64,000 nucleotides of DNA, taken from assembly GCF_000714545.1 (NCBI RefSeq), contig NZ_AUNB01000095.1:58849-122848 (forward strand). The letters run 5' to 3'. Below the pieces are notes generated by a model. That model ran no database searches. It was not told the DNA's origin and saw nothing but the letters and a program-made list of their open reading frames with translations. Of the stretch, positions 54,187-63,095 are shown in pieces (within the stretch, counting starts at the first letter, position 1; every line of letters begins with the position of its first letter). Origin of the DNA: Thioclava indica (GTDB lineage Bacteria > Pseudomonadota > Alphaproteobacteria > Rhodobacterales > Rhodobacteraceae). A program made the position numbers and the translations under genes.

Positions 54187-54971
54187 GCCTGCCCCGCATC
54201 ATGGTCGCGCCCAACGGCGCGCGCAAAACCCGTGCCGATCACCCCGCGCTGCCCGTCACACTCGATCAGATCACCGACACGGCGCTGGCCTGTCACGCGG
54301 CGGGCGCGGGCGCCTTGCACCTGCATCTGCGCGATGATGCGGGTGGGCATCTGCTTGATAGCGTGGCTTACCGCGAGGCGCTGGCCCATCTGCGCCCGCG
54401 TCTTGGCGACATGGCGATCCAGATCACGACCGAGGCGGCGGGGCTTTATCTGCCCGGACATCAACGCTATGTGGCGCTGAACTCGGGGGCCGATATGGTC
54501 TCGGTCTCAACGCGCGAGATGCTGCGCGACGACGCTGCGCTCGCCACCCGTTTTTACACGCAGGCGGATGCGCAAGGCATTGCCGTTCAGCACATTCTCT
54601 ATAGCCGCGAAGATGGCGAGGCGCTGGCTCAGGTGCTCCCCGCGCGCTTGCTGCACAGTCCTGATCTGCAACTGATTTTCGTGCTCGGGCGCTATGTCGA
54701 GGGGCAGGTTTCAACGCCTGATATGCTGACGCCCTTCCTCGACTGGATGGCGCAGATCAAGATCGCACCGGATTGGGCGCTGTGTGCCTTTGGACAAGGC
54801 GAAACGGTGTGTCTGGAGGCCGCGCTGCGGGCGGGCGGCAAGGCAAGAGTCGGGTTTGAAAATTCCGTGCACATGGCCGATGGCAGCACCGCGCCCGACA
54901 ACGCCGCGCGCGTCGCCCAGATCGCAGCGCTTGAAATCGGCACGGCATCGTCAAGCGATCGGCACGCCTGA
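54183..54971 (+). CDS. BKACE family enzyme (beta-keto acid cleavage, DUF849)
   Basis: Zinc enzyme of the beta-keto acid cleavage family, which condenses a beta-keto acid with acetyl-CoA and splits it to acetoacetate and a new acyl-CoA. Metal ligands His46 and His48 lie in LHLHLRD and the third, Glu226, in ARVGFENSV, at almost the same numbers as in Kce. At 262 residues it is shorter than most members (about 280-310). Translationally coupled to the aminotransferase. The substrate is unknown; 3-keto-5-aminohexanoate is the type substrate of the family but no lysine-fermentation genes are present. Confidence 0.87.
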   Translation: MSLPRIMVAPNGARKTRADHPALPVTLDQITDTALACHAAGAGALHLHLRDDAGGHLLDSVAYREALAHLRPRLGDMAIQITTEAAGLYLPGHQRYVALNSGADMVSVSTREMLRDDAALATRFYTQADAQGIAVQHILYSREDGEALAQVLPARLLHSPDLQLIFVLGRYVEGQVSTPDMLTPFLDWMAQIKIAPDWALCAFGQGETVCLEAALRAGGKARVGFENSVHMADGSTAPDNAARVAQIAALEIGTASSSDRHA

Positions 54972-55169
54972 CCGGGAAAGCCGGGACGCCGGATATCAAG
55001 TCGCTGACGTGGCACTCGCGACGCGGGCGGAAGATATTCTGGACTTGATCGCGGGTAGAGAGACATGGTTGCGCCCGGCCAATGATGTGCGCAAAAATGC
55101 CCTCCCTCACGCACAAAGCGGCGTTGCGAGGAACAATACCCCGCACAAAAAACTATGCGACAGCCCCCC

Positions 55170-55991
55170 TTAGCCCGCCTCTTTCACCGCGCTCAGGAAT
55201 TGCTGGGTGCGTTCTTTTTGCGGGTTCGAGAACAGCTCTTCGGGCGAATTTTGCTCTTCGATCTTGCCATCAAAGAAGAAACACACACGATCCGAGATGT
55301 CCTTGGCAAAGCCCATCTGGTGCGTGACCATGAGCATCGTGAGATTATGCTTGTCCACCAGATTGCGGATCACGGTTGTGACCTCGCCGATCACTTCAGG
55401 GTCCAATGCGGAGGTCACCTCATCAAACAGCATCACCTTGGGGCGCATCGCCAGTGCGCGCGCAATCGCGACGCGCTGCTGCTGGCCACCCGACAAACGG
55501 GCCGGGTGCTGGTCGCGCTTGTCGGCCATGCCCACCAGTTCCAGAAGCTCTTCGGAGCGCGCGCGGGCCGCAGCTTTTTTCATGCCCAGAACCTGCACCG
55601 GACCCTCCATGCAGTTTTCCAGCGCGGTCATATGCGGAAACAGGTTGAAATGCTGGAAACACATCCCGATCTGAGCCCGCATCTGGCGCAGATAGCGTCG
55701 GTCCGCCCGCACCAGCTTGCCGCATTTTTCCATATGGGTCAGTGGCTTGCCATCGACATAGATGACGCCCTCATTGATCGTCTCAAGCGTCATCAACATG
55801 CGCAGCACGGTGGTTTTGCCCGAACCGGATGGCCCGATAATCGTTATCATTTCGCCGGCGGCGACATCCAGATCCAGATTGTCGAGCACCGTCAGCGCGC
55901 CGTAGCGCTTGCTCACGCGCGAGAACCGCACCATCGGGATATCGTCGCCCGTCAGCTCTAGCGGGTATTGCGAAAAATCTTCATCCATCAT
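55170..55991 (-). CDS. ehuA: Ectoine-type ABC importer ATPase
   Basis: Polar amino acid-type ATPase, 273 residues: Walker A GPSGSGKTTVLRML near 54, signature LSGGQQQRVAIARAL, Walker B VMLFDEVTSALDPE and the H-loop VTHQMGFAKD. The N-terminal extension of about 20 residues matches EhuA proteins. Its ATG overlaps the ehuD stop. Last gene of ehuBCDA. Confidence 0.88.
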   Translation of the reverse strand: MMDEDFSQYPLELTGDDIPMVRFSRVSKRYGALTVLDNLDLDVAAGEMITIIGPSGSGKTTVLRMLMTLETINEGVIYVDGKPLTHMEKCGKLVRADRRYLRQMRAQIGMCFQHFNLFPHMTALENCMEGPVQVLGMKKAAARARSEELLELVGMADKRDQHPARLSGGQQQRVAIARALAMRPKVMLFDEVTSALDPEVIGEVTTVIRNLVDKHNLTMLMVTHQMGFAKDISDRVCFFFDGKIEEQNSPEELFSNPQKERTQQFLSAVKEAG

Positions 55992-56659
55992 TTCAATCCG
56001 AGTTTGCGCCGCACATAGCCTTCGAATATGCGGATGAGCGCTGCGGTGGGCAGCGAGATGGCAAGGAAGATGATCCCCACCAGCGTATAAGGTTCCAGAT
56101 AGCGGTAGCTTGAAGAACCGATCGCGTTAGCGGTGTGCATCAGTTCAGCCACCCCGATCACCGACAGCATCGGCGTATCCTTGAAAATCCCCACAAGATA
56201 GTTGCCCATCCCCGCCAGCGCTGACGGAATGGCTTGGGGAATGATGATGCGCCAATAGGTCTTGGCGGGGGATAGATTCAGCGCGGTGCAGGCCTCCCAT
56301 TGCCCCTTGGGCACAGCTTGCAGCCCGCCGCGATACACTTCCGACAGATAGGCCGAATAATGCAGGCCGATTGCGATCATTCCCGCCGTCCACGGCCCAA
56401 GCCGCAGGCCAAATTGCGGCCCCACATAATAGACAAAGAAGATCTGCAAGATGAGTGGCGTGGAGCGGATGAATTCGACAAATTCCCGGATCACAAAAGT
56501 CACCGCGCGCGACGGGGTGCGTTGCGCCAGCGCCAGGATCAGGCCCAGAACCACCGCAATCGCGTAGCCCAGACCCGCTGCCAGCAAGGTATTGAGCGCC
56601 GCATGCAACAGCTTGGGCAGGATTTCCCATGTGAAGGCCCAGTTCCAGTTAAACGGCAT
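55988..56659 (-). CDS. ehuD: Ectoine-type ABC importer permease
   Basis: His/Glu/Gln/Arg/opine-family permease, 223 residues, about five membrane spans, coupling loop GQWEACTALNLSPAKTYWRI near 134. I begin it at ATG 56659, which follows the ehuC stop directly and has GAGGG upstream; the longer frame to 56698 would overlap ehuC. Pairs with EhuC. Confidence 0.86.
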   Translation of the reverse strand: MPFNWNWAFTWEILPKLLHAALNTLLAAGLGYAIAVVLGLILALAQRTPSRAVTFVIREFVEFIRSTPLILQIFFVYYVGPQFGLRLGPWTAGMIAIGLHYSAYLSEVYRGGLQAVPKGQWEACTALNLSPAKTYWRIIIPQAIPSALAGMGNYLVGIFKDTPMLSVIGVAELMHTANAIGSSSYRYLEPYTLVGIIFLAISLPTAALIRIFEGYVRRKLGLK

Positions 56660-56660
56660 C

Positions 56661-57326
56661 TCAGGCCCTCCCGAGCTTGCGGCGCATGACCCGTTCAAGC
56701 CAGCGCATGAACGGCGTCACGACGAACCGTGCGAGCACATAATAAATGATCAGAGCCGTGCCAAAAGTCTGGGCCGACAGAAAGGTCGAACCATTGATCT
56801 GCTTGGCTTCAAACATCAGATCCGAGACCGAAATCAGCGCGACAAGGGCTGTGTTTTTCAGCAGCTCGATCAACAGGTTGCCCCATGGCGGCAGCATATT
56901 GACAAAGGCTTGGGGCAAGATGATGCGCCACATACGTTTGAACGGACTCAGCGACAGCGCGTAGGCGGCTTCCCATTGGCCTTTGGGGACCGATTGAATG
57001 CCCCCGCGCACCAGTTCGGCGCCGTAGGCGCCCAAATTCATCCCCACCGCCACAAAGCCTGCGGTGAATTTCTCGAAGGTAAGGCCAAACAGCGGCAGCA
57101 CGAAAAAGATCCAATAAAGCTGGACCAGCAGTGAGGTGCCGCGAAAAAACTCGATGTAGACCACGGCCACGCCCCGGATCAGCCGGTTACGCGACAGTTT
57201 CATCAGCCCTGCCAGCAACGCGATACAGATCGCCAGCAGTGTCGCGAGAAAGAACTGCTCTGCCGTTACAAGCGTGCCATCCAGGAAACGGTGGCCATAT
57301 TCTTTCAGAAAGTCGATATAGCTCAT
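56661..57326 (-). CDS. ehuC: Ectoine-type ABC importer permease
   Basis: Second permease of the same family, 221 residues. FRGTSLLVQLYWIFFVLP near 62 and coupling loop GQWEAAYALSLSPFKRMWRI near 122 are typical. Located between the binding protein (87-base gap) and ehuD. The basic tail RWLERVMRRKLGRA resembles the EhuD tail, as expected for related permeases. Confidence 0.86.
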   Translation of the reverse strand: MSYIDFLKEYGHRFLDGTLVTAEQFFLATLLAICIALLAGLMKLSRNRLIRGVAVVYIEFFRGTSLLVQLYWIFFVLPLFGLTFEKFTAGFVAVGMNLGAYGAELVRGGIQSVPKGQWEAAYALSLSPFKRMWRIILPQAFVNMLPPWGNLLIELLKNTALVALISVSDLMFEAKQINGSTFLSAQTFGTALIIYYVLARFVVTPFMRWLERVMRRKLGRA

Positions 57327-57413
57327 TCCCGGCGTGCCATTTCATAGATGTCTGAGGGGGCGTGAAGCGGGACGCGCCGCCTATGCAGCGCGCCCCGAAC
57401 GAGAGCAGGCGAG

Positions 57414-58256
57414 TTATTTCATTTCGCAGGCTTGAGCCGCGGTCTTGTCGCCGGGCAGGTTGGCTTTGGTATAGCCGTATTGCTCAACCGCCTTCATCAT
57501 CTCGGGCGAGCCAAGATATTTCTTCTGGGCGGCGTTGAACTTCTTCACGAAATCCGAGTCGTTCTTACGAAACCCGATACCGACCCAGCTTTGGGTCCAT
57601 TCCGGCAGTTGCGTCACATCCGACACTTCCAGCGCGCCATTTGATTGCTTGGCCAGGTTCTGCGCGGTGAAATAGGTCACCCCGCCCGCATCGGCGCGAC
57701 CTGCGCGCACGGCGGCGAGAATCTCGGTCGGGCCGGGCACGGTCATCACGTGATCATCCGAAATGCCGCCTTTTTTCGCGGATTCCACCTGATTATAGCC
57801 GGCCCCCGTGACGAACATTGCGCCCGCCTTAGCGATCTGGCTATAGTTGTTCAGGTTTTTCGGGTTGCCTTTGGGCACGACAAACGCATCACCCACTTTC
57901 GCCATCGGCTCCGAGAAATCGACGTTCTGGCAGCGCGAGTTCAGAATATACAGCCCGCCCGTCACCATATCGAAGCGCCCGGCGTTGAGGCCCGGAATCA
58001 ACCCGCCCCAATCGGTCACAACCGGCGTTACATTGTCATAGCCCATCTCGTGTAGCACGCCCAGAACATAGGCGTTCACAAAGCCCAGCGGCTTGTTGTT
58101 CTCGCCCGGATAGGCCCACGGCACCTCATTGGCAAAGCCGATGCGCACCGGCTCTCCTTTGTTGATGCGGTCCATCAACGGGCCTGCGATCACAGTCGTA
58201 GCACTGACCGCCAGCGCAATCCCCGCCGAGGCTACAGTTTTGAAAAGCGATTTCAT
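57414..58256 (-). CDS. ehuB: Ectoine/hydroxyectoine-type binding protein
   Basis: Periplasmic receptor of the SBP_bac_3 family, 280 residues. Signal peptide cut near VIAG-P; then EPVRIGFANEVPWAYPGENN, TPVVTDWGGLIPGLNAGRFD and NSRCQNVDFSEPMAKVG follow EhuB of Sinorhizobium closely from memory. No ectoine catabolic genes (ectoine hydrolase, deacetylase) are in the window, so the substrate could be another compatible solute or cyclic amino acid. A TTGTACACAT site lies about 50 bases upstream. Confidence 0.85.
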   Translation of the reverse strand: MKSLFKTVASAGIALAVSATTVIAGPLMDRINKGEPVRIGFANEVPWAYPGENNKPLGFVNAYVLGVLHEMGYDNVTPVVTDWGGLIPGLNAGRFDMVTGGLYILNSRCQNVDFSEPMAKVGDAFVVPKGNPKNLNNYSQIAKAGAMFVTGAGYNQVESAKKGGISDDHVMTVPGPTEILAAVRAGRADAGGVTYFTAQNLAKQSNGALEVSDVTQLPEWTQSWVGIGFRKNDSDFVKKFNAAQKKYLGSPEMMKAVEQYGYTKANLPGDKTAAQACEMK

Positions 58257-58305
58257 GTGTCTCTCCCTTTTATAATGATTGACGAGGCGCGGTGCCTCGC
58301 TATTG

Positions 58306-58419
58306 ATGTGTACAACATTAAGGGAATACCCCGAGTGTCAAGTCGATCACCGCGATTTGCCAAGGAATTTATCGGATACGAACACCGCTCGACTAGAAAA
58401 TTGCACCTGTTGTGCACAA
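58306..58419. promoter_or_regulatory. Two TTGTNCACAW sites between ehuB and the GntR gene
   Basis: TTGTGCACAA is a perfect palindrome at 58410-58419, and TTGTACACAT reads on the minus strand at 58306-58315. They share the form TTGTNCACAW, which resembles operators of FCD-type GntR proteins, and flank the divergent promoters. Confidence 0.6.
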
Positions 58420-58492
58420 GATGAAACACCGCGCCCGATTTGCCCCGGCCAACGTCAAGCCGCGGGCGGGCGCACCAACCGGAGGGGTTCCG

Positions 58493-59206
58493 TTGGAAAC
58501 AGATCCGCTCATCACCGAGCCCAAACGGGCGCGTGAACGCTTTGAGGCGACCCACGCCGAAATTCGCGCGCGCATCGTCCTGCTTGATTACCGGCCCGGA
58601 ACGAAACTGTCAGAAGCGCTTCTGGCAGAAGAATTTGCGATGTCGCGCACGCCGATGCGGCGGGTGCTGGCGCGGCTGGAGGATGAGGGGCTGCTCAGCT
58701 CAAAGCACGGGGTCGGGACCTTTGTCACCAATGTCGAACCCGAGGAGCTGGGGCAGGTTTACCGGCTGCGCAAAGAGCTGGTGCTGTTGCAAACATCGTT
58801 GGATGTGGTGCCCCCCACGCCCGCGCTGGTTGCCCAGATGCAAGAGATCGTGGCGCGCGCGAAGACGTTGCGCATCACCCCCTGCGCACGCGACTTTTCG
58901 CTGCTCGATCAAGAGATGTTCTTGCTGCTACTGGACCTGACCCGCAACGAGCCGCTGCGCATCATGTCCAAACGCCTGTATTTTCGCACCACCCGAATCT
59001 GGCTGCAACAGGTTGCGGGCTCGGAAACGGCGCTGCTTGAAGAAATTGATGTTTTCGCGCGCGAAGCCGCAGAGATCCTGAATGCGCTAGAGATCGGCGA
59101 TCTGGACGCGGTGGGCCATATCCGGCGCGGGCATATCTCGCTGAGTTTCGCGCGCATGAGCGCAGAACGAGGCTCTGACCCGCCGGCGAATGGGTACATC
59201 CGCTGA
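58493..59206 (+). CDS. GntR-family (FCD) transcriptional regulator
   Basis: Winged-helix regulator: HTH segment LSEALLAEEFAMSRTPMRRV then LARLEDEGLLSSKHGVGTFV, with an all-helical FCD effector domain after about residue 90. I favour the TTG at 58493, six bases after GGAGGGG, which gives 237 residues, normal for the family. Starts at GTG 58412 or ATG 58421 would add 24-27 unusual residues and overlap a palindrome. Divergent from ehuB and probably its regulator. Confidence 0.83.
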   Translation: METDPLITEPKRARERFEATHAEIRARIVLLDYRPGTKLSEALLAEEFAMSRTPMRRVLARLEDEGLLSSKHGVGTFVTNVEPEELGQVYRLRKELVLLQTSLDVVPPTPALVAQMQEIVARAKTLRITPCARDFSLLDQEMFLLLLDLTRNEPLRIMSKRLYFRTTRIWLQQVAGSETALLEEIDVFAREAAEILNALEIGDLDAVGHIRRGHISLSFARMSAERGSDPPANGYIR

Positions 59207-59594
59207 AAAAGGGATAGAAACAGCATAGCGCTGCCCCCCGCATCAAGAATCGGCCTTAAGCCGAGTCGTGAAAGCAGCCCTGCTTGGCTGATGAGCAGCA
59301 AGAGAGGGGGTTTTTCCCGAACGCTTATGCAAAACGATGCTTGCGGGACGCGCGCGGGTCTATTGCGGGCTGCGTCATAAAAAAATTTTATTTTTCAATG
59401 CCTTATATGACATATGCCGCTCGTATAACGGACAACCACAATATCTGGTGGCCCCCCCTGCCCCGCCAGCCCCTGAGAAAAGGTTTGCGCGAAGGCTCAA
59501 AACACGGCTATAGAAACGTTAAAAATGAGCATGGCGCAAAACAGCGTTTCTAACAGGGCCGGAGCCGCAATAGGTAACCGGTGACAGGTGAACT
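59207..59594 (+). other. repA upstream region with candidate promoter
   Basis: No gene seen in this 388-base stretch. An AT-rich patch lies at 59377-59410. A sigma-70-like promoter for repABC is at 59485-59514 (TTGCGC, 18-base spacer, TATAGA), about 80 bases before repA; AGGTGA at 59587 serves as the repA ribosome binding site. Confidence 0.5.
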
Positions 59595-60773
59595 ATGAGC
59601 GACAAGACGATCCGCATCAACGAGCGTATCCGTGAGAACGCGGAGAATATCGCTGCGGCGCTTGAAAATCACATGATGACGGCCTTCGCACCGGATGCGC
59701 GCAAGGAATTGCGGATGTTTTCGGCAGGCGAAGCTGCGGATTTGCTGGGGATTTCGGCCTCTTTCCTGCGCAAGCTGCATTTCGAAAACAAGATCGAGGA
59801 TGTGCACACCAGCGCAGGCGGGCGGCGCTATTATCGTGCGACCGATCTTGCCGCGATCCGCCAGCGCCTTGATAGCGCGGCCAAAGTGCCCGGCACCTAT
59901 CTGCGCGGCCGCCGCCCCGGCGACAAGGTGCAAGTCCTGTCTTTCCTGAATTTCAAGGGCGGGTCTGGCAAAACCACCAGCACAATTCACGCCGCCCAAC
60001 GTCTCGCGCTGAAAGGCTACCGGATTCTGTGCGTCGATATCGACCCGCAAGCCTCGCTGACCACCCTGTTCGGGTATCGCCCCGAAGTGGATTTCCTTGA
60101 GACAGGCACAATCTACGACGCGATCTGCTACGAAGACCCCCTGCCCTTACGTCAGGTGATCCAGAAAACCTTTTTCGAAGGCATCGATCTGGCCCCCGCA
60201 GGGCTTATCTTGCAGGAGTTCGAACACGAAACGCCGCGCGCGCTGATGAACAATGTGCAGCCGCCTTTCTACAGCCGGATGGCGATGGCCTTGTCCGAGG
60301 TCGAAGCCGATTACGACCTGATCCTGTTCGATTGCCCGCCCCAGCTTGGCTATCTCACGATGGCGGCGCTATGTGCCTCGACGGGGCTGTTTATCACCGT
60401 CGTGCCGAACATGCTTGATGTCGCCTCGATGTCGCAATTCCTGCAAATGAGCGCGGATTTGCTCGACGTAGTGAGCAATGCGGGCGCCGAGATGGATTAC
60501 GACTTTCTGAGATTCCTGATAAACCGGTTGGAGCCGAATGACGGCCCGCAACAACAGGTCGTGGCCTTTTTGCGCAACCTGTTCAACAAGGAAGTCATGA
60601 CCAATGCGATGCTGAAATCGACCGCGATTTCGGATGCCGGCCTGACCCATCAGACGATCTACGAAGTCGAACGCAGCCAGTTCAACCGCAATACCTATGA
60701 TCGCGCGGTGGATTCACTCAATGGAGTGAATGATGAAATTGAATCCCTGATCCAATCAGCATGGGGACGCTAA
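59595..60773 (+). CDS. repA: Plasmid partition ATPase RepA (ParA family)
   Basis: Partition motor and repressor of repABC; 392 residues. The N-terminal DNA-binding part (about 40-95; FSAGEAADLLGISASFLRKL) is followed by the deviant Walker A KGGSGKTT (121-128), the switch DIDPQAS and the Walker B region LILFDCPPQLGYLT. RepA with RepB pulls plasmid copies apart and lowers rep transcription. One base separates it from repB. Confidence 0.95.
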   Translation: MSDKTIRINERIRENAENIAAALENHMMTAFAPDARKELRMFSAGEAADLLGISASFLRKLHFENKIEDVHTSAGGRRYYRATDLAAIRQRLDSAAKVPGTYLRGRRPGDKVQVLSFLNFKGGSGKTTSTIHAAQRLALKGYRILCVDIDPQASLTTLFGYRPEVDFLETGTIYDAICYEDPLPLRQVIQKTFFEGIDLAPAGLILQEFEHETPRALMNNVQPPFYSRMAMALSEVEADYDLILFDCPPQLGYLTMAALCASTGLFITVVPNMLDVASMSQFLQMSADLLDVVSNAGAEMDYDFLRFLINRLEPNDGPQQQVVAFLRNLFNKEVMTNAMLKSTAISDAGLTHQTIYEVERSQFNRNTYDRAVDSLNGVNDEIESLIQSAWGR

Positions 60774-60774
60774 C

Positions 60775-61734
60775 ATGGCACGCAAAGGCATATTAAGCAC
60801 GAATATCACGCCCAATTCCGCCGCACCGGGCCGTCAACGGCCCACGCCGCAGGGCGCGGTGGGCGCATTGCAAAGCAGCCTGACCAAGCTGCAGGAAAAT
60901 GCGGTGCAGGACATTGATCCGGAGCTGATCGACAATGCGGGGCTTGAGGACCGGCTGGGTCTGGATGCTGCGGAACAGGCGCGTCTGACAGAAAGCCTTC
61001 AGACCTATGGCCAACAGGTGCCGGTTCTGCTGCGCCCGCATCCCGAAGCCAAGGGCCGCTACGAGATCGTCTATGGCCGCCGCCGTCTTGCCGCCCTGCG
61101 CGCGTTGGGGCTGCCGGTCAAGGCGATGGTGCGCCAGCTTGACGATCATGCGCTTGTCATGGCGCAGGGGCAGGAAAATAACAGCCGCTCCGATCTGAGC
61201 TTTATCGAGAAAGCCAGCTTTGCGGCGCAGTTGCAAACGTCAGGCTATGACCGCCAGACGATCGCGGCGGCGCTTGCGATTGATCTGCCCATGGTGAGCC
61301 GGATGCTCAAGGTCGGTTGCGCCTTCGAGCTGGATTTCCTGCGCCAGATCGGGCGCGCGCCTTCCATCGGGCGCGAACGCTGGATGATGCTGGTGGACCT
61401 GTTCCAAGACCCTGCCGCGCGCAGCCGCGCCCATACCTACATGAAACGGCCCGAATTTGCGCAGATGACCACGGATGCCCGGTTCGAGGCGGTTCTTCAA
61501 GCCGCGCAGGACAAACATCGTGTCGCCCCCCCTGCCCCGAAATCCGCGCCCCGCAAGGCCACTGTCACCGCCCCTTCGGGCACGACCTTGGCGCAGGTGA
61601 AGGCAACCGACAGATCCGTCAGCCTGAGTGTCGGCCTGAAAGGGTTCGATACCTGGATCGAAGAGAACGCAGATGAGCTGCTCAACGAATGGTTTGCCCG
61701 CTGGCAATCCGAGCAGTCCGACAGCCCCCAATAA
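60775..61734 (+). CDS. repB: Plasmid partition protein RepB (ParB family)
   Basis: Centromere-binding protein, 319 residues. The ParB/Spo0J nuclease-like fold has VYGRRRLAALRALG near 98 and the GQENNSRSDLSFIEKA box near 130; the HTH follows (TIAAALAIDLPMVSRML), and the C-terminal third should dimerise. It is expected to bind the palindromes found at 62982 and 63712. Stops 173 bases before repC, leaving room for the antisense RNA locus. Confidence 0.94.
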   Translation: MARKGILSTNITPNSAAPGRQRPTPQGAVGALQSSLTKLQENAVQDIDPELIDNAGLEDRLGLDAAEQARLTESLQTYGQQVPVLLRPHPEAKGRYEIVYGRRRLAALRALGLPVKAMVRQLDDHALVMAQGQENNSRSDLSFIEKASFAAQLQTSGYDRQTIAAALAIDLPMVSRMLKVGCAFELDFLRQIGRAPSIGRERWMMLVDLFQDPAARSRAHTYMKRPEFAQMTTDARFEAVLQAAQDKHRVAPPAPKSAPRKATVTAPSGTTLAQVKATDRSVSLSVGLKGFDTWIEENADELLNEWFARWQSEQSDSPQ

Positions 61735-61773
61735 CCCGAGCAGTAACAACAAGGAGGCACAGTACAGGACCAG

Positions 61774-61857
61774 AAAAAAGAAAAGCCCCCCAAGCTAGTG
61801 GAAGGCCCTTCTCGTCGTTTGCACCTACGAGATACCCCGCTTCCACGAATCAGTCAA
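61774..61857 (-). ncRNA. Predicted antisense RNA controlling repC
   Basis: In the repB-repC gap the minus strand has a promoter (TTGACT at 61852-61857, 17-base spacer, TATCTC at 61829-61834) and, about 50 bases on, an intrinsic terminator: stem 61785-61791/61800-61806, eight-base loop, then a T-rich tract (61774-61784). The RNA itself would run from about 61823 to 61774. This layout matches the small counter-transcribed RNA that limits RepC in repABC plasmids. Confidence 0.75.
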
Positions 61858-61907
61858 CTCCGTCTGCTTGGACAGGGGATGATTTTTTGCGGCCTGCGTG
61901 ACATTTC

Positions 61908-62993
61908 ATGACAGTTCAATCCACCCGATTCCTCGGGCGGCCGGTTGCGGCTGCGCCCGACGGGGATGTTGTGTCCCATGACAAATGGGCACTCGTCGCC
62001 GATCTGACAACGGCAGCAGACGATTTCGGCCTGTCGCATCGCACGATTACGGTGTTGCGCACGATGCTCACCTTTGTACCCGATCGCCACCTGCCCCCCC
62101 TCCCCGGCCGCTCGATCGTGTTTGCCTCGAACGCGACACTGGGCGAGCGACTTGGCGGCATGCCCGAAAGCACGTTGCGCCGCCATCTTGCGGCATTGGT
62201 CGAGGCCCATATCATCACCCGCGTCGACAGCCCCAACCGCAAACGCTATGCCAAGCGGCTTGGGCAAGGCATTGCCTGCGCCTACGGGTTTGATCTTGCG
62301 CCGCTGGCCATCATGGCGCGCGATATCTCGGCGCGCGCCCGTGCCTGTGAACGCCGCGCCGAAGAACACGCCGCCCTGCGCAGTGCCGTTCTTGTGGCGC
62401 GCCAGGCCCTGTGTGAACAGCTGGCAAGCGAGGGGATCGACCCCGATGGCGTGCATGAGCTGTCTCCCCTCCTCGCGCGCACCCGTCTGATGTTGCGGCG
62501 CAAGAACAACACCGAAGCCTTGCGCGCCCTTCTGATCGAGTTCGAAGCAGCCGTTTTGAGCGCCAGCGACACTGAAAATGAGCGCCACCAACATAGGGAA
62601 ATAAATAAAAACTCTGATAGAGCCCCCGTTCAAAGCGACGTGCAAAATTCTGCGCAACGCTCTGTTCCAAGCGATACCCCAAGCTGTGAAAGCCTTACTG
62701 ACAGCTTTACCGAGTATCATCGAATGTTCCCCCAAGGCGCCAGTGAATGGTCAGAGCTGGAGAAACAGGCACGACAGTTAGTTCCAATGATGGGCATTGA
62801 TCTACAAGTCTATGAGGAAGCCAGCCGCATCATGGCCCCTTGTATTGCTCCAATTGCGGTCCTCTGCCTTCTGGAACGGTTTGATACATTGAAAAATCCA
62901 GGAGGCTTCTTGCGCCATTTAACCCAACGCGCCCGAGCTGGTGAACTGGATATGGCCCGATTGCTGGCGTCATCAGGGATTATTGTCAGCTGA
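61908..62993 (+). CDS. repC: Replication initiator RepC
   Basis: Initiator of repABC replicons, 361 residues. The conserved N-terminal block (about 25-120) includes DKWALVADLTTAADDFGLSH, then FVPDRHLPP and FASNATLGERLGGMPESTLR, a winged-helix DNA-binding region. The origin in such plasmids usually lies inside repC; an AT-rich patch near 62570-62640 is a candidate. Somewhat shorter than many RepC proteins (about 400). Its stop codon lies inside the first 16-bp palindrome. Confidence 0.94.
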   Translation: MTVQSTRFLGRPVAAAPDGDVVSHDKWALVADLTTAADDFGLSHRTITVLRTMLTFVPDRHLPPLPGRSIVFASNATLGERLGGMPESTLRRHLAALVEAHIITRVDSPNRKRYAKRLGQGIACAYGFDLAPLAIMARDISARARACERRAEEHAALRSAVLVARQALCEQLASEGIDPDGVHELSPLLARTRLMLRRKNNTEALRALLIEFEAAVLSASDTENERHQHREINKNSDRAPVQSDVQNSAQRSVPSDTPSCESLTDSFTEYHRMFPQGASEWSELEKQARQLVPMMGIDLQVYEEASRIMAPCIAPIAVLCLLERFDTLKNPGGFLRHLTQRARAGELDMARLLASSGIIVS

Positions 62994-62997
62994 CAAT
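62982..62997. repeat. Palindrome 1, predicted partition site (parS)
   Basis: Perfect 16-bp palindrome ATTGTCAGCTGACAAT across the repC stop codon. An identical copy is at 63712. Rhodobacterales repABC plasmids carry group-specific palindromes of this size near the operon as RepB sites. Confidence 0.75.
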
Positions 62998-63044
62998 CGC
63001 GGAACGCAGCAATGGCGCGAATGGCTTGGCCTGGCGCATGGCCA

Positions 63045-63078
63045 TTGATCAAAACACAGGATTGGCATATATTGCCAA
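63045..63078 (+). promoter_or_regulatory. parDE promoter with embedded operator
   Basis: TTGATC (63045-63050), 17-base spacer and TATATT (63068-63073) form a strong promoter. The inverted repeat TTGGCA-TATAT-TGCCAA (63062-63078) is centred on the -10 box, as expected for autorepression by ParD. Confidence 0.75.
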
Positions 63079-63095
63079 AGCAGGAGGCCCGAGAA

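Noticed and set aside
59377..59410. AT-rich patch upstream of repA as replication origin
   Set aside because: In repABC plasmids the origin usually lies inside repC, and no iteron-like repeats are seen here.
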